From the NCBI RefSeq assembly GCF_029265695.1, contig NZ_JAJUHW010000009.1:1-64000 (forward strand): a stretch of DNA of 64,000 nucleotides, in the 5' to 3' direction. The stretch's first letter is position 1. Every line of letters begins with the position of its first letter. This document shows positions 9,115 through 18,537 of this stretch, piece after piece. Source of the stretch: Gracilinema caldarium (lineage in GTDB: Bacteria; Spirochaetota; Spirochaetia; Treponematales; Breznakiellaceae). The position numbers and the translations under genes are program-made. A model generated the notes under the pieces. That model did no database searches. It was not told where the DNA came from and saw only the letters and a list, made by a program, of their open reading frames with translations.

Positions 9115-10748
9115 AACGAATCATAGCTATATCTATCATTGTACTCTTTTTTAGTCCCCTCATGTTACTGGCCCAGCAAACAGAACAGGGCTCGCTTACG
9201 CTGCCGGATGTCGCCGAAGATGTCAGGGCTGTGGAAAACACCCCGGTGGCCGTCCCTGTACCGGATTTGCTCCCTATTCCTGTACCCGCTGCGGCTCCGC
9301 CGCTCCCCACGGAACAACCCATAACGATTCCCGAATCTGCCCTTTCCACCGCAGGCGCCCTTGATGCTCGTTCCCGGCAGCTATCCGATGACGCCTTTGG
9401 CAAAGCCATGGGGGAGGCCATGGTCGGTGCCTTTTTGTGGGACGGTGTTACCGCCCATCTTTCATTGTACAGGCCGGGAAGCGATCCTTCTTTCAGTATT
9501 ATTTTTTCCCATGAAACCCAGGACGGTTTTGCCTTTCATGAGCCTGGCTCTGGTTTTTCTCTGCGGAAAACCTCTTTACAGGGCAATTTCCGCGGAGGCA
9601 AGGACAATGCTCCGCGCTGGTCCATAAGCGCTGCCTTTGCTGACCAATTCAACGGTTTGCAGGGACAAAGTCAGGACTTTTCTGGCATTTCCCACCGGTA
9701 TCTTTCCTTTATTCCGGCCCTTCGTTTTCCCCTGGGTGCCTTTACGGTCTATTCCGAGCTAGAAGGTTCCAGCGCAGCCCTGTCTCTAGAGAGGGGCCAG
9801 AGTACGGTCAGCACCGATGTCCGCGCCCAGGAACTGGGAATACAGCCTTCTCTCGGCATTGAATGGGCTGGAAAGGTTATGAAGTTTAGCCTCGAAGGCC
9901 TTTATATCTTTTACGGGCTTATCAATAATCCATCCTCCGTAGCGGTTTCCGACAGGCTGGTGCAGCAAGGAGAACTCAGACTTGCATCGAGCTTTGACAT
10001 CTCTCCTGCTTTCCAGACCGGGGCATCCCTTGGTATTGGCACCAATAGTTCCCTTTTGTGGTATGTGCCTTTTTCCGTCTGGTTTGATGCGGGCCTTGGG
10101 GATGTACTCTCTGTGTCAGCAAAAGGCGGGCTAGAATCGGAGACCAGGTCCCTGCGGGAATTGTGGACCCTTAATCCTTATACGGATATAGGCCCGGTAC
10201 AAACAGCGGACACCCACTGGTTTGCCGGAGGGGTCATCAATCTGTATCCCTGGAAGGCTATTACCTTGCGTTTTTCCGCTGATTGGAAGTCCAGTTTTGG
10301 AGGGACAGGGCGGATATGGCCGCAGGAAGCTGCAGCAAGTGGCACGAGAGGCCTTTTTAGTTATGAAACCCGTTCATATAACTTGTTTAACACCAGTATC
10401 GAAGCACGGCACACGGGGCAGCAGGTAAACGCTGCGGTGGGACTCGCTTCCCAGTGGCTGGACAAATGGGACAAGCGGTCACAGGCATTTTATACTTCCC
10501 TTGAATATCATGATACCAATAACCGTTTCGGGGCAGCCGGATCTGCTCGCTTAGCCTTTGATGCTGCAGGTATAGATATTCCGACTTTAGATATGAGCGC
10601 CTATTTGCATCTTGGAAACGGAATCAGGCTCAATGCGGATGCCCAGGATATCTTTATGGCCTTTCGGGGACCGCAGGGCAGGATGATGTGGGAGCCCTAT
10701 CTGGAAACAGGATTCCAGGCTGGGCTGCGCCTCCAATTTACACTATAA
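9111..10748 (+). CDS. Probable outer-membrane beta-barrel protein, unknown function
   Basis: Exported protein of 545 residues. A signal peptide (IAISIIVLFFSPLMLLAQQ) is followed by a Pro/Val-rich linker (PVAVPVPDLLPIPVPAAAPP) and then a long region of alternating polar and hydrophobic residues with many aromatic and Gly residues. The chain ends in an aromatic-hydrophobic strand (GLRLQFTL), as outer-membrane barrels do. No named family is recognised. It is coupled to the TPR gene by a four-base overlap, and the ExbB-like gene follows 12 bp later, so it may be the outer-membrane partner of that energised system (inference). Confidence 0.7.
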   Translation: MKRIIAISIIVLFFSPLMLLAQQTEQGSLTLPDVAEDVRAVENTPVAVPVPDLLPIPVPAAAPPLPTEQPITIPESALSTAGALDARSRQLSDDAFGKAMGEAMVGAFLWDGVTAHLSLYRPGSDPSFSIIFSHETQDGFAFHEPGSGFSLRKTSLQGNFRGGKDNAPRWSISAAFADQFNGLQGQSQDFSGISHRYLSFIPALRFPLGAFTVYSELEGSSAALSLERGQSTVSTDVRAQELGIQPSLGIEWAGKVMKFSLEGLYIFYGLINNPSSVAVSDRLVQQGELRLASSFDISPAFQTGASLGIGTNSSLLWYVPFSVWFDAGLGDVLSVSAKGGLESETRSLRELWTLNPYTDIGPVQTADTHWFAGGVINLYPWKAITLRFSADWKSSFGGTGRIWPQEAAASGTRGLFSYETRSYNLFNTSIEARHTGQQVNAAVGLASQWLDKWDKRSQAFYTSLEYHDTNNRFGAAGSARLAFDAAGIDIPTLDMSAYLHLGNGIRLNADAQDIFMAFRGPQGRMMWEPYLETGFQAGLRLQFTL

Positions 10749-10760
10749 GAGGTAAGAGTG

Positions 10761-11378
10761 ATGCTGGACTTGTTTGTAAAAGGCGGACCTGTTATGTATG
10801 TTATCGCCCTCTGTGCCATGGGGGCGACTGTTATCATCGTCGAGCGTTTTCTCTTTTTTGCCTCCTTGGCAAAAAAACAGAAGGAACTATTGCCTAGACT
10901 GAGGCAGCTTCTTAAGGCCGGACAGTTTGAGCAGGCTGAGGCTCTCTGCAAATCTACTGATGCACCGCTGGCGCATCTTGCTGGCGCAGGCCTTGAACAT
11001 CGCAGTCTTGATGAACTTTCCATTAAAGAAGCGGTTCTAAATGCTGCAAACCGTCAGGTGCCCCGGGTGGAGCGGTACATCAGCGCCCTGGGAACTATTG
11101 CAAATATATCTACCCTGCTGGGTCTGCTCGGAACCGTTTCCGGCAATATCCGGGCCTTTGGCGTCCTTGCTGCATCGGGCGCCATGGGGAACCCGGCCCT
11201 TCTGGCTGGCGCGATTGCAGAGGCCCTCATTACTACCGCTGCGGGTCTTATCGTATCTATTCCGGCCACGGTGTTTTACAATTATTTTGTCAGCAAGGCA
11301 AATAGCATTATTGTGGATCTGGAAAGCACCGTCGGGGACCTGGTGCTGCTGTTGGTTGCTCGAAACGAGGGGAAATAG
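10761..11378 (+). CDS. exbB: MotA/TolQ/ExbB proton-channel family protein
   Basis: Inner-membrane proton channel subunit of 205 residues. The N-terminal helix (GGPVMYVIALCAMGATVIIVERFLFF) and the two later helices around ISTLLGLLGTVSGNIRAFG and ALITTAAGLIVSIPATVFYNYF are the signature of TolQ/ExbB. The conserved TLLGLLGTV and TTAAGLIVSIPA stretches line the ion path. A GTG at 10758 is in frame, but ATG 10761 with an agaggtaag ribosome site is preferred. It is followed two bases later by the ExbD-like gene and then a TonB-like gene, giving the complete energising set. Whether it is Tol-type or Ton-type cannot be settled here. Confidence 0.9.
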   Translation: MLDLFVKGGPVMYVIALCAMGATVIIVERFLFFASLAKKQKELLPRLRQLLKAGQFEQAEALCKSTDAPLAHLAGAGLEHRSLDELSIKEAVLNAANRQVPRVERYISALGTIANISTLLGLLGTVSGNIRAFGVLAASGAMGNPALLAGAIAEALITTAAGLIVSIPATVFYNYFVSKANSIIVDLESTVGDLVLLLVARNEGK

Positions 11379-11380
11379 CC

Positions 11381-11785
11381 ATGCAGTTTAAACGGCGGCT
11401 CAAGTCCAGATCGGTCGTTGACCTCGTTCCCATGATCGATGTGGTATTTCAGCTGATACTCTTTTTCCTTGTTTCTACCACCTTTGCCATATTGCCCGGC
11501 ATTACCCTGCAGCTGCCCGCTTCTAGTACCGCAGAACCCACCGCCATGACCCGGCTTACCGTGGCGGTTATCAATCGGGACGAGATTTACCTTAACAAGG
11601 ATCGGGTAACCCTTAAAGAACTGGAGGAACGGCTTACGAGGCTTTCCGCAGCCGAGCGGGCGGAAATAAAAAGCGTTACCCTGGAGGCGGATCGGAGTAT
11701 TTCCTACGGGCTTATCATTTCGGTGCTGGATGTGCTGCGGAAAAGCGGATTCCGGGGCATTAACCTGCATACCCTTGAGCAGTAA
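11381..11785 (+). CDS. exbD: ExbD/TolR family protein
   Basis: Partner of the proton channel, 134 residues. It has a short cytoplasmic N-terminus (RRLKSRSVVDLVPMIDVVFQL), one membrane helix with the essential Asp of the family (in PMIDVVFQLILFFLVSTTF), and a periplasmic domain ending in GLIISVLDVLRKSGFRGINLHT. All are standard for ExbD/TolR. It sits two bases after the ExbB-like gene. It couples the proton gradient to the TonB-like protein encoded next. Confidence 0.92.
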   Translation: MQFKRRLKSRSVVDLVPMIDVVFQLILFFLVSTTFAILPGITLQLPASSTAEPTAMTRLTVAVINRDEIYLNKDRVTLKELEERLTRLSAAERAEIKSVTLEADRSISYGLIISVLDVLRKSGFRGINLHTLEQ

Positions 11786-11803
11786 GCATTCCAGGACGGA
11801 ATC

Positions 11804-12805
11804 ATGACCTACGGAACAATAGAATACCGGGGAGATAAAAAACGCTTGGAACAGAGCCTTCTTATTTCATCCCTTTTTTGGCTCTTGTTTTTTGGCATTC
11901 TGGCTATTGTACCGATTCGTTCAACACCGCCTGCCGAACCGACCATGAATCCGGTCTATATTGAGCTCGCCGCTGCGAGAGAGCAGGAACCAGAACCGGT
12001 CCTAGAACCGGTGCGCGAGCCCTCAGAAGCAGCATCGCAAACATCGGCGTCCCAAACCGCGACATTGCAAGCTGCTACTGCCGCGGGGCCCCGGTCAGCA
12101 GTTACTCCTCAGGCAGCAGCACCTAAGGCTGCGCCCCAGGCAGCCGCGCCCACAGCTGCGGCGGCCGCCTCATCTGTATCTGGTCCTGCACCGCAAAGGT
12201 CTCCCGCTGCCCCCTCAAGGAGCAGTCCCTACCAGAGCCGGGGAGGTGAGGATCCTTTTGCGCCCCTTTCCGAAGCGGATCTTGCCGCAGCAACATCAGA
12301 TAATCAACCTTTGCCCGCCGCGCCTTCCCAAAGTCCCTCTGCAAGTTCAAGAAGTAGCGCTGCGGAAAACCAAAAAAGCACTGCAGGCTCTACCGATTCT
12401 CTTTCGGGGCGTATACAGAATGTAAGCGACACACTGGCTTCCCGGTCTCCCGCAGCAGCCGGTTCTGGCGGGAGCCAGGAAAGTGCGGCAGCCAGTACCT
12501 CAGGGAGCAAAGGCCCTGTCGGTGCCTTTGATTTTGGTGACGGGCCCAGGAGAAGGCTCCTCTCAGCACCCCAGCCGACTATCCCCGCCCGGCTCTTAGA
12601 AGGTCAGCCTTCACTGATTGAAACAACCGTCCGGTTCCGTATAGATAAGGGCGGGGCTGTCATCGCTCTTTCTATTCAGTTTGATCCGCCCCTGCCTCTG
12701 GATATTGCAGAATACCTAAAAACCTATGTTTTTTCCCGCTGGATCTTCTCTTCTTCAAATTCTGATGGACAGGTAAGATTCAAATATAGTATAAATACAC
12801 AGTGA
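11804..12805 (+). CDS. TonB/TolA-like energy-transducing protein
   Basis: Protein of 333 residues with a TonB-like layout: cytoplasmic N-terminus, one membrane helix (LLISSLFWLLFFGILAIVPI), a long low-complexity Ala/Ser/Pro linker (about residues 70-240, many Ala-Ala-Pro and Ser-Pro units), and a compact C-terminal domain (IETTVRFRIDKGGAVIALSI, then FSRWIFSSS) resembling the TonB C-terminal fold. The linker would span the periplasm. Position directly after ExbB and ExbD supports energy transfer to the outer membrane. The stop overlaps the GTG start of the next gene. A TolA-like role is the alternative. Confidence 0.83.
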   Translation: MTYGTIEYRGDKKRLEQSLLISSLFWLLFFGILAIVPIRSTPPAEPTMNPVYIELAAAREQEPEPVLEPVREPSEAASQTSASQTATLQAATAAGPRSAVTPQAAAPKAAPQAAAPTAAAAASSVSGPAPQRSPAAPSRSSPYQSRGGEDPFAPLSEADLAAATSDNQPLPAAPSQSPSASSRSSAAENQKSTAGSTDSLSGRIQNVSDTLASRSPAAAGSGGSQESAAASTSGSKGPVGAFDFGDGPRRRLLSAPQPTIPARLLEGQPSLIETTVRFRIDKGGAVIALSIQFDPPLPLDIAEYLKTYVFSRWIFSSSNSDGQVRFKYSINTQ

Positions 12806-13470
12806 GACAAGACTTAGACGCGGTTGCCTTCGATTTGGACGGCACCTTATATCCGAATTACCGCTTTTATATCCGTATTCTTCCCTTTATTATCCGGGAA
12901 CACCGGCTTCTTAGGGCCATGGGCGCCGCCCGGGATACCCTCAGATCAGCTGCCCAAGAGGGCCGGTTTTACGATATCCAAGCGCGGATTATGGCGGATA
13001 TTCTCAAAGATGATCCAGAGAAAATTTATACAAAAACAGAACAGCTCATCTACCGGGGCTGGGAACCCCTGTTTAAGAAGGTCCGTCTTTTTCCCCATGT
13101 TCACGAAACCTTAAGTGACTTTAAGTCTGAAGGCTTAAAGCTGGCGCTCCTCTCTGATTTCCCGCCCCTCAAAAAGCTTGAGTATCTAGGTCTTGCAGAC
13201 TATTGGGATGTGGTGCTCTGTTCCGAAGAGACGGGGCGGCTCAAACCGGACCCGCTGCCATTCATGGCCCTTTCTCAGTCCCTTAAAACAGCGCCGCAGC
13301 GCATCCTGTATGTGGGAAACAGCGTTGAATATGATATAAAGGGGGCAAAAAACGCCGGATTCAAGACCGCGCTTATCAGAAACCCCTGGTCTCATATTCC
13401 CCGAAATATTCCCGAAGCAGATTTTATTTTCAAAGACTATCGCCAATTACGCCGTTATGTGTTAAGTTAG
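12802..13470 (+). CDS. HAD-family hydrolase
   Basis: Cytoplasmic phosphatase-like enzyme of 222 residues. HAD motif I is AFDLDGTLY near residue 8 with the nucleophile Asp, motif II is ALLSDFPPLKK, motif III is the Lys in GRLKPDPLPF, and motif IV is VGNSVEYDIKGAKNAG. This is the phosphoglycolate phosphatase/haloacid dehalogenase layout; the substrate cannot be told. The start is GTG at 12802, overlapping the stop of the TonB-like gene by four bases. It may be in the operon for co-expression only. Confidence 0.9.
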   Translation: MRQDLDAVAFDLDGTLYPNYRFYIRILPFIIREHRLLRAMGAARDTLRSAAQEGRFYDIQARIMADILKDDPEKIYTKTEQLIYRGWEPLFKKVRLFPHVHETLSDFKSEGLKLALLSDFPPLKKLEYLGLADYWDVVLCSEETGRLKPDPLPFMALSQSLKTAPQRILYVGNSVEYDIKGAKNAGFKTALIRNPWSHIPRNIPEADFIFKDYRQLRRYVLS

Positions 13471-13477
13471 TAAGCAA

Positions 13478-16400
13478 ATGATATTCACTGCAGGCAACCT
13501 TATAACCCTGGGCATTGTACTGATTGCCCTGGTATTATTCCGACAATTGGATAAAAATAATCGTTCCCTCGACAAGGTCCGTAAATACGGTGATAAGCTT
13601 AAAGAAGACCTGGCAGCCTTTGTTGCTGAACGGGAAGCGGCTGTCAAGGACTATGCGGTCGAACTGGATGTCCAGCAGAAGGCAGCTAAGGAGCTCCTTA
13701 AGCGGCTTGTTATCACAGAAGAGGACCTGGCGGCCAAGGCAGCGGCGGTCACTAAAATTGATGAACGAATCTCGGCCTATGACGCATCTTTGGAAGAATT
13801 GATGCGCATGACCGCCCTGGTACAGGAAAACCTTAACCGGATAAAAGAAGAGTCTCCCTTTACCGAGACGGTCCTGAAACGTGTTGTGGAGGCTAAAAAC
13901 CAGCTGCAGGGGCTGGAGAAGCATCTGTCGGATATAGAAACGACCTTTGAGCGTCAAAATGCCCAGGCTTTGGAACGGGCAGAAGAAGAGGTGCTCGCTG
14001 CCATTCGTTCTACCGTTTCGGATCTGCAGGCAACTGCAGAGACCATAGAACGGAGGGTAGAAGAGCATCGGGATGCGATTGTGGCGGTCGAAAAACAACG
14101 AAAAGAAACCCTGCATCAAGATCTCGCTCAGGTGCAGGCTGTCCTAAAGGATGCTCTCGAAAAGGCCCGCAGCGAAGCGGACAAGCTGGAAGATGCGGCT
14201 TTTGTAAGACTTAAGGAACAGGCGGTAGAACGGGCCCGAAAGTTTCAAGCCACGGTGGAAGAGCGGCTCCTTCAGTTCCAGGACGCAACCAAGGCCAAGG
14301 TGCTCGAAGTTCAGGGGCTTGTTAAAGCCTTTAAAGATGAATGGAAACAAGACGCGGCAGATCTGGAAGCAAAACAGAGGGCTTACAAAGAAGAATGGAA
14401 AAAGGATGTGGGCGAACTAAACAGTCTTGCCAAGTCCCAGAAAGAAGAGTGGAAAAAGGATTTGGCCGAAGCCCTTGCGGAAGCAAAGGCAATCCAGGAA
14501 AAAATTACTCAGCAAACCGATCAGGCCGCAGCGGACCTGCAGAAAAAGATTACCGATATTGCGTCCCAAACCGATGCAGGCCTTAAGGCTTTGAGCCAGA
14601 CCATGCAGCAAAAACTGAAGGACCTTGAGCAGAAGGTGCTGGAAACAGAGACTAAAACAATAGAGTCTGTAGATGGCCGGCTTAAAGAGTACAGCGCTGC
14701 CCAGGCGGTTCAGTTCCAGCGGCTTGAGAACGCTGCGGACGAAGTCAGCCGTCTCGAAGCCGAACTGCGTTCATATATGAACGAAACGGAACAGCGGGTA
14801 TTGCAGGCCTTTGCCCTGTTTGAAAAAGAAAGCGAAAACCGCCGAAACACCGTGCTTGCTTCCTTTGCCGAAACGGTGCAGCAGCTTAAAAAAGAAATGG
14901 CCGATCTCGAAAACGAACTCAGTGCCCTCAAGACCAGGGCATACGAAAACGTATCGGAAAAACTCAAACTCTTCGAGGACGATTTCTTTGCGGACCTTGC
15001 AAAACGGAGCGAAGAAATCGACAGCAGGCTTGCGGAATGGAAGTCCGCCATGGACAGCCAGCTGCTCCGCCTCGAAGAAGCGGGCCGCAACGAGCGGGAG
15101 CAGCTTGAACAGACCTATACAGAACTCTTTAAGACAAAACTTGCCGAGCAGAGCGAACGGTTCAGTTCGGATCTGGAACGGCTCAAGATTCAGACCGGTG
15201 CATTCGAAGAGGGTATCCGGGAGCAAATGGAACAGGCCGATCAGTCCTTGCAGGCCTTTAAGGAACAGCTTTCCAAGGATCTGGAAGAAGCCAGGAATGC
15301 CGCAGCGGCGGCCACCAAGGCGGAAATCGGCCGTCATGCCCTGGCTATGGCAGAGCTGCTTAAAAAGGACCAGCGGGAGCTCGAGACGGCCCTTAAAAAT
15401 CTCACCGATCAGGTGGAAAGCCGGGGACAGGAAATTACCGATTTGGTGGAAAGCCAGCGGAAAAGCCTGGAAACCTGGCAGGCCCGCTTTACCCAGCAGC
15501 TGCGGGAAACGGAAAGCGCCTTGGAAGAAACCCGGAAGCGGGGCAGGGATCTGGCCGCAGAAAGCGACGAACGGCTTGCCGCGACAAGGACTGCCATTCA
15601 GGAAGCCCATCAGGATGCGGAAAACTTCCGGAACGAACTGTTTACCCGGACCGAAGAACAGGCCAAGAATCTGGATATGGCCATCAAAGAGGCGGATCGC
15701 CGTATCAAGGAATTTATTGCCCAGACCAAGCTGTTCGAAAAAACCGAGGAGCTGAAGACCGCTCTGGAGCGGAAGATCGAAGACCTGCGCTCCGACCTGG
15801 ACAGTTTGGATCAGCGGCGCAGCGAGGCCGCCGAACTGGAAGCCCAATTTATCAAAATTAAACGTCTTGAAGATGAGGTAAACGCCAAAATGACCCGGTT
15901 CCTCTCCGAGCGGCACCGGATCGAAGTTATGGAAGCTGACTTTAAGCGGCTCATACAGACCGCCCAGGCAGTGGATGAAAAGCTTGTTCAGGTAACCGCC
16001 TCTGACGATACATTGCAAGCCCTGCAAGCCCAGCTGAGGCGCCTCGAGGACGCAGTTAAAGATGGGGAAGAAAAATACCAGAGGCTTGAGCGGAAAAATC
16101 AAATTCTTGATGCTACTAATGACGGCATAGACAGGAATTTCCAAGCTCTGCAGAATATGGAGACCGCTCTTAAACGGTATAACGAAGAATTACAGAAACT
16201 CCAGCAATCCCTGGAAAGCATAAAACCCGCTATCGATACCCTTTCTAAAGACCGGGACCGGGCTCTAGAAGCGGCCGAAAAGGTCTCCGATGTGGACAAG
16301 TTTATGGCCGAACTGGAAGAACGGATTGCCCAGATGCAGAAAGCCCGTGAATGGCTTGCGCGGACAGAAACCCGGCTCGAAGAACTGTCCAAACAGGCCC

Positions 16401-16606
16401 AGGAGCAGGTTAAAATTATGGGAACCCTCCTTAAGGAGGAGGGAAAGAAGGGCCTGTCCAAAGACCGGGGCGCTCCTCCCATAGGAGTGCGGGAAACGGT
16501 CGTAAAGCTGGCCCATCAGGGCTGGACCGTGGATGAGATTGCCCGGACGGTAAAAATTTCAAAGGGCGAAGTAGAGCTGATTTTGGAAGTTTCTCCTAAA
16601 GGTTAA
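13478..16606 (+). CDS. SpiroCoCo-type giant coiled-coil protein
   Basis: Membrane-anchored protein of 1042 residues. One N-terminal helix (LITLGIVLIALVLFRQL) is followed by about 950 residues rich in Glu, Lys, Gln, Ala and Leu with heptad spacing and no Cys or Pro-rich breaks, so it is a nearly continuous coiled coil. The last 40 residues (GVRETVVKLAHQGWTVDEIA, then RTVKISKGEVELIL) form a small helix-turn-helix-like module. I recognise this layout as the spirochaete-specific SpiroCoCo family; the role is unknown, with cell shape or a periplasmic or cytoplasmic filament as suggestions. It starts seven bases after the HAD gene and ends two bases from the convergent nth gene. Confidence 0.88.
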   Translation: MIFTAGNLITLGIVLIALVLFRQLDKNNRSLDKVRKYGDKLKEDLAAFVAEREAAVKDYAVELDVQQKAAKELLKRLVITEEDLAAKAAAVTKIDERISAYDASLEELMRMTALVQENLNRIKEESPFTETVLKRVVEAKNQLQGLEKHLSDIETTFERQNAQALERAEEEVLAAIRSTVSDLQATAETIERRVEEHRDAIVAVEKQRKETLHQDLAQVQAVLKDALEKARSEADKLEDAAFVRLKEQAVERARKFQATVEERLLQFQDATKAKVLEVQGLVKAFKDEWKQDAADLEAKQRAYKEEWKKDVGELNSLAKSQKEEWKKDLAEALAEAKAIQEKITQQTDQAAADLQKKITDIASQTDAGLKALSQTMQQKLKDLEQKVLETETKTIESVDGRLKEYSAAQAVQFQRLENAADEVSRLEAELRSYMNETEQRVLQAFALFEKESENRRNTVLASFAETVQQLKKEMADLENELSALKTRAYENVSEKLKLFEDDFFADLAKRSEEIDSRLAEWKSAMDSQLLRLEEAGRNEREQLEQTYTELFKTKLAEQSERFSSDLERLKIQTGAFEEGIREQMEQADQSLQAFKEQLSKDLEEARNAAAAATKAEIGRHALAMAELLKKDQRELETALKNLTDQVESRGQEITDLVESQRKSLETWQARFTQQLRETESALEETRKRGRDLAAESDERLAATRTAIQEAHQDAENFRNELFTRTEEQAKNLDMAIKEADRRIKEFIAQTKLFEKTEELKTALERKIEDLRSDLDSLDQRRSEAAELEAQFIKIKRLEDEVNAKMTRFLSERHRIEVMEADFKRLIQTAQAVDEKLVQVTASDDTLQALQAQLRRLEDAVKDGEEKYQRLERKNQILDATNDGIDRNFQALQNMETALKRYNEELQKLQQSLESIKPAIDTLSKDRDRALEAAEKVSDVDKFMAELEERIAQMQKAREWLARTETRLEELSKQAQEQVKIMGTLLKEEGKKGLSKDRGAPPIGVRETVVKLAHQGWTVDEIARTVKISKGEVELILEVSPKG

Positions 16607-16608
16607 TA

Positions 16609-17343
16609 TCAGCGGTTTTTGCTAACCCCCCGGCGCAGGCAATAGGCTGCCAGGGGACAGCGGGAACAGAAGGGACTCTGGGGCCGGCAGACATGCTGGC
16701 CAAAGGAAACTAAAAGCCAGTTGATAGGTCGCCAATACTTGAGCGGCAGCTGGTCCCGGAGCGCTGTTTCAGTCTCTTCCGGTGTTTTAGTATCGACCCA
16801 GCCTGCACGGTTACAAATCCGGTGTACATGGATATCTACACAGATCGCATCCTTACCGAAGCCCTCGGACAAGACAAGGTTTGCGGTCTTTCTGCCTATG
16901 CCGGGTAAGGCCAGGAGTGCCTCAATGGTGTCCGGCACCCTTCCTTCATAGTGCCGAATCAGAATATCCGCAATTTTAAGCAGGTTCGCTGCCTTTGTTC
17001 GGTAGAATCCAGCGGGGTATATGAGGCGGGCAATTTCTTCTTGTTCAAGGTCCAGCAGGGCTTCCGGTGTTGGCGCATGGGCAAGAAGTCGCCGAGAGCT
17101 CGCCAGGGTTACTTCGTCCTTGGTCCTGAGGCTTATCAGGGTGGAAACTAATACAATCCAGGCCTGAGATGGAGACTTTTCAGCATCTCGCTCCTGCTTT
17201 GTATCTTTGTTACTCTTGCCTGCGGCCGCCTCCAGTGCAAGGGTGCTGACGGAGGGGAGTTCTGTTCCTGAACTTCGTAGCTGTGCGTGCCACTCCTGGA
17301 GTATGGCAAAGATTGCATCCCAGTAAATGTCAGTGTTGGACAT
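16609..17343 (-). CDS. nth: Endonuclease III, DNA glycosylase/AP lyase
   Basis: Base-excision repair enzyme that removes oxidised pyrimidines and cuts the abasic site. The helix-hairpin-helix reads LLALPGIGRKTANLV with the catalytic Lys, the catalytic Asp follows in ICVDIHVHRICNRAGW, and the iron-sulfur ligands are spaced C-X6-C-X2-C-X5-C in the C-terminal CRPQSPFCSRCPLAAYC. At 244 residues it is slightly longer than usual because of an insert near residues 35-55 (EAAAGKSNKDTKQERDAEKS). Its start overlaps the end of ispF by 14 bases, so it is the last gene of the oppA-carD-ispD-ispF-nth unit. Confidence 0.95.
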   Translation of the reverse strand: MSNTDIYWDAIFAILQEWHAQLRSSGTELPSVSTLALEAAAGKSNKDTKQERDAEKSPSQAWIVLVSTLISLRTKDEVTLASSRRLLAHAPTPEALLDLEQEEIARLIYPAGFYRTKAANLLKIADILIRHYEGRVPDTIEALLALPGIGRKTANLVLSEGFGKDAICVDIHVHRICNRAGWVDTKTPEETETALRDQLPLKYWRPINWLLVSFGQHVCRPQSPFCSRCPLAAYCLRRGVSKNR

Positions 17344-17812
17344 GTTCGAGCAGGCAGACCGCCAGAGCTTCTACGGCCATACCAGCGCCGATAGCATCGA
17401 TCCGTTCGTTGGTTTTACCCTTTATAAAAATACGGTCCGCAGGGATTTGCAGGGCCCCCGCAAGAGAATCCCTGATAGCCTGCCTGAAGGGGAGCAGCTT
17501 CGGACTTTCACAGGTAATGACACAGTCTATGTTGATGATCTTCCAGCCCTTCTGGTATACCTGTTCGGCCGATTGTTTAAGGAGTTCCAACGAATAGGCG
17601 TCTTTCCATTGGGGGCTGCTGGGGGGGAAAAATTCGCCGATATCTCCAAGGCCAGCAGCGCCTAAAAGGGCGTCTATAATTGCATGGCACAGTACATCCC
17701 CATCGGAGTGTCCCAATTCTCCCTTTTCGGCCGGAATAGTCACCCCGCCGAGAATAAAAGGCCGGCCTTCTACAAGACGGTGCAGATCCTTGCCTAAGCC
17801 GATACGAATCAT
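17330..17812 (-). CDS. ispF: 2-C-methyl-D-erythritol 2,4-cyclodiphosphate synthase
   Basis: Fifth enzyme of the non-mevalonate isoprenoid pathway. Length (160 residues) is normal. Metal-binding residues are in the N-terminal GLGKDLHRL (Asp and His), and the conserved HSDGDVLCHAIIDALLGAAG and GDIGEFFPPS follow. The C-terminal KGKTNERIDAIGAGMAVEA is typical. It overlaps ispD by four bases; in some treponemes the two are fused, but here they are separate. Confidence 0.97.
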   Translation of the reverse strand: MIRIGLGKDLHRLVEGRPFILGGVTIPAEKGELGHSDGDVLCHAIIDALLGAAGLGDIGEFFPPSSPQWKDAYSLELLKQSAEQVYQKGWKIINIDCVITCESPKLLPFRQAIRDSLAGALQIPADRIFIKGKTNERIDAIGAGMAVEALAVCLLEHVQH

Positions 17813-18534
17813 GGTAAATCCTCCGGAAAGGTTATTTTTTTATTTTTCATGTCCCCCTGTATAGTATACACCGGACCAATAAATTGTCCCCATACTTCCG
17901 CGTCGTCGGTAAATTCCCTTCCCGTTTCCAGTTCTATCTGAGCGGCCTTTTCATGGGCCGCAAGTATATCGGTAAAAGCAAATGCCTGAGGTGTCTGGGC
18001 TGTCACGATACGAGTTCTTTTAAGATGCCTGGTAATAAACCCCTGTTCATCCAGTTCCTTGGGGGTCTCCACAAGGCCCATAACGGGAATAACAGCCCTG
18101 TGTTCCTGCACCTTATGAATTATATGCTGGATCAATGCTGGCTGTACCCAGGGGCGGGCTCCGTCATGAATCAGAACATAATCAACATGGTATGCGGAAA
18201 GCAAAGCTAAGGCATGATGCACGCTGGCACGGCGGGTGTTGGAGCCGGGAATAAAGAGTATTTTTGGTTTTTTTACTATGTGTGCGGGAAAAGCTGGTAA
18301 AACGGCTCTTGCGGCAGCTTCGCCGGTTTCACTGTTATTTGGAACGGTTATGACGATTAGATCTATTTCGGAACAGGCTGCGAAGGCAAGAACTGTGGAC
18401 CCAAGGACGGAAAGGGGCTTGCCCGCACTGTCGTATATACCATCCCCTAAGGGACGGTATTCCTTTTTAAGGCCACCCATGCGGGTAGAAGCCCCTGCGG
18501 CGGTAATTACTGCCGCAATGGTTCTGCCCTCCAT
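17809..18534 (-). CDS. ispD: 2-C-methyl-D-erythritol 4-phosphate cytidylyltransferase
   Basis: Third enzyme of the non-mevalonate isoprenoid pathway; it joins CMP to methylerythritol phosphate. The nucleotide-binding loop AVITAAGASTRMGGLKKEY is at the N-terminus, HDGARPWVQPALI in the middle, and the conserved AQTPQAFAFTDILAAHEKA near residue 180. Length (241 residues) is typical. Its stop overlaps ispF and its start lies three bases after the carD stop, so the genes are co-transcribed. Confidence 0.96.
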   Translation of the reverse strand: MEGRTIAAVITAAGASTRMGGLKKEYRPLGDGIYDSAGKPLSVLGSTVLAFAACSEIDLIVITVPNNSETGEAAARAVLPAFPAHIVKKPKILFIPGSNTRRASVHHALALLSAYHVDYVLIHDGARPWVQPALIQHIIHKVQEHRAVIPVMGLVETPKELDEQGFITRHLKRTRIVTAQTPQAFAFTDILAAHEKAAQIELETGREFTDDAEVWGQFIGPVYTIQGDMKNKKITFPEDLP

Positions 18535-18537
18535 GGT

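Noticed and set aside
14771-16144. Long antisense reading frame inside the coiled-coil gene
   Set aside because: It is a shadow of the biased Glu/Lys/Ala codons of the plus-strand gene, with no ribosome site or domain.
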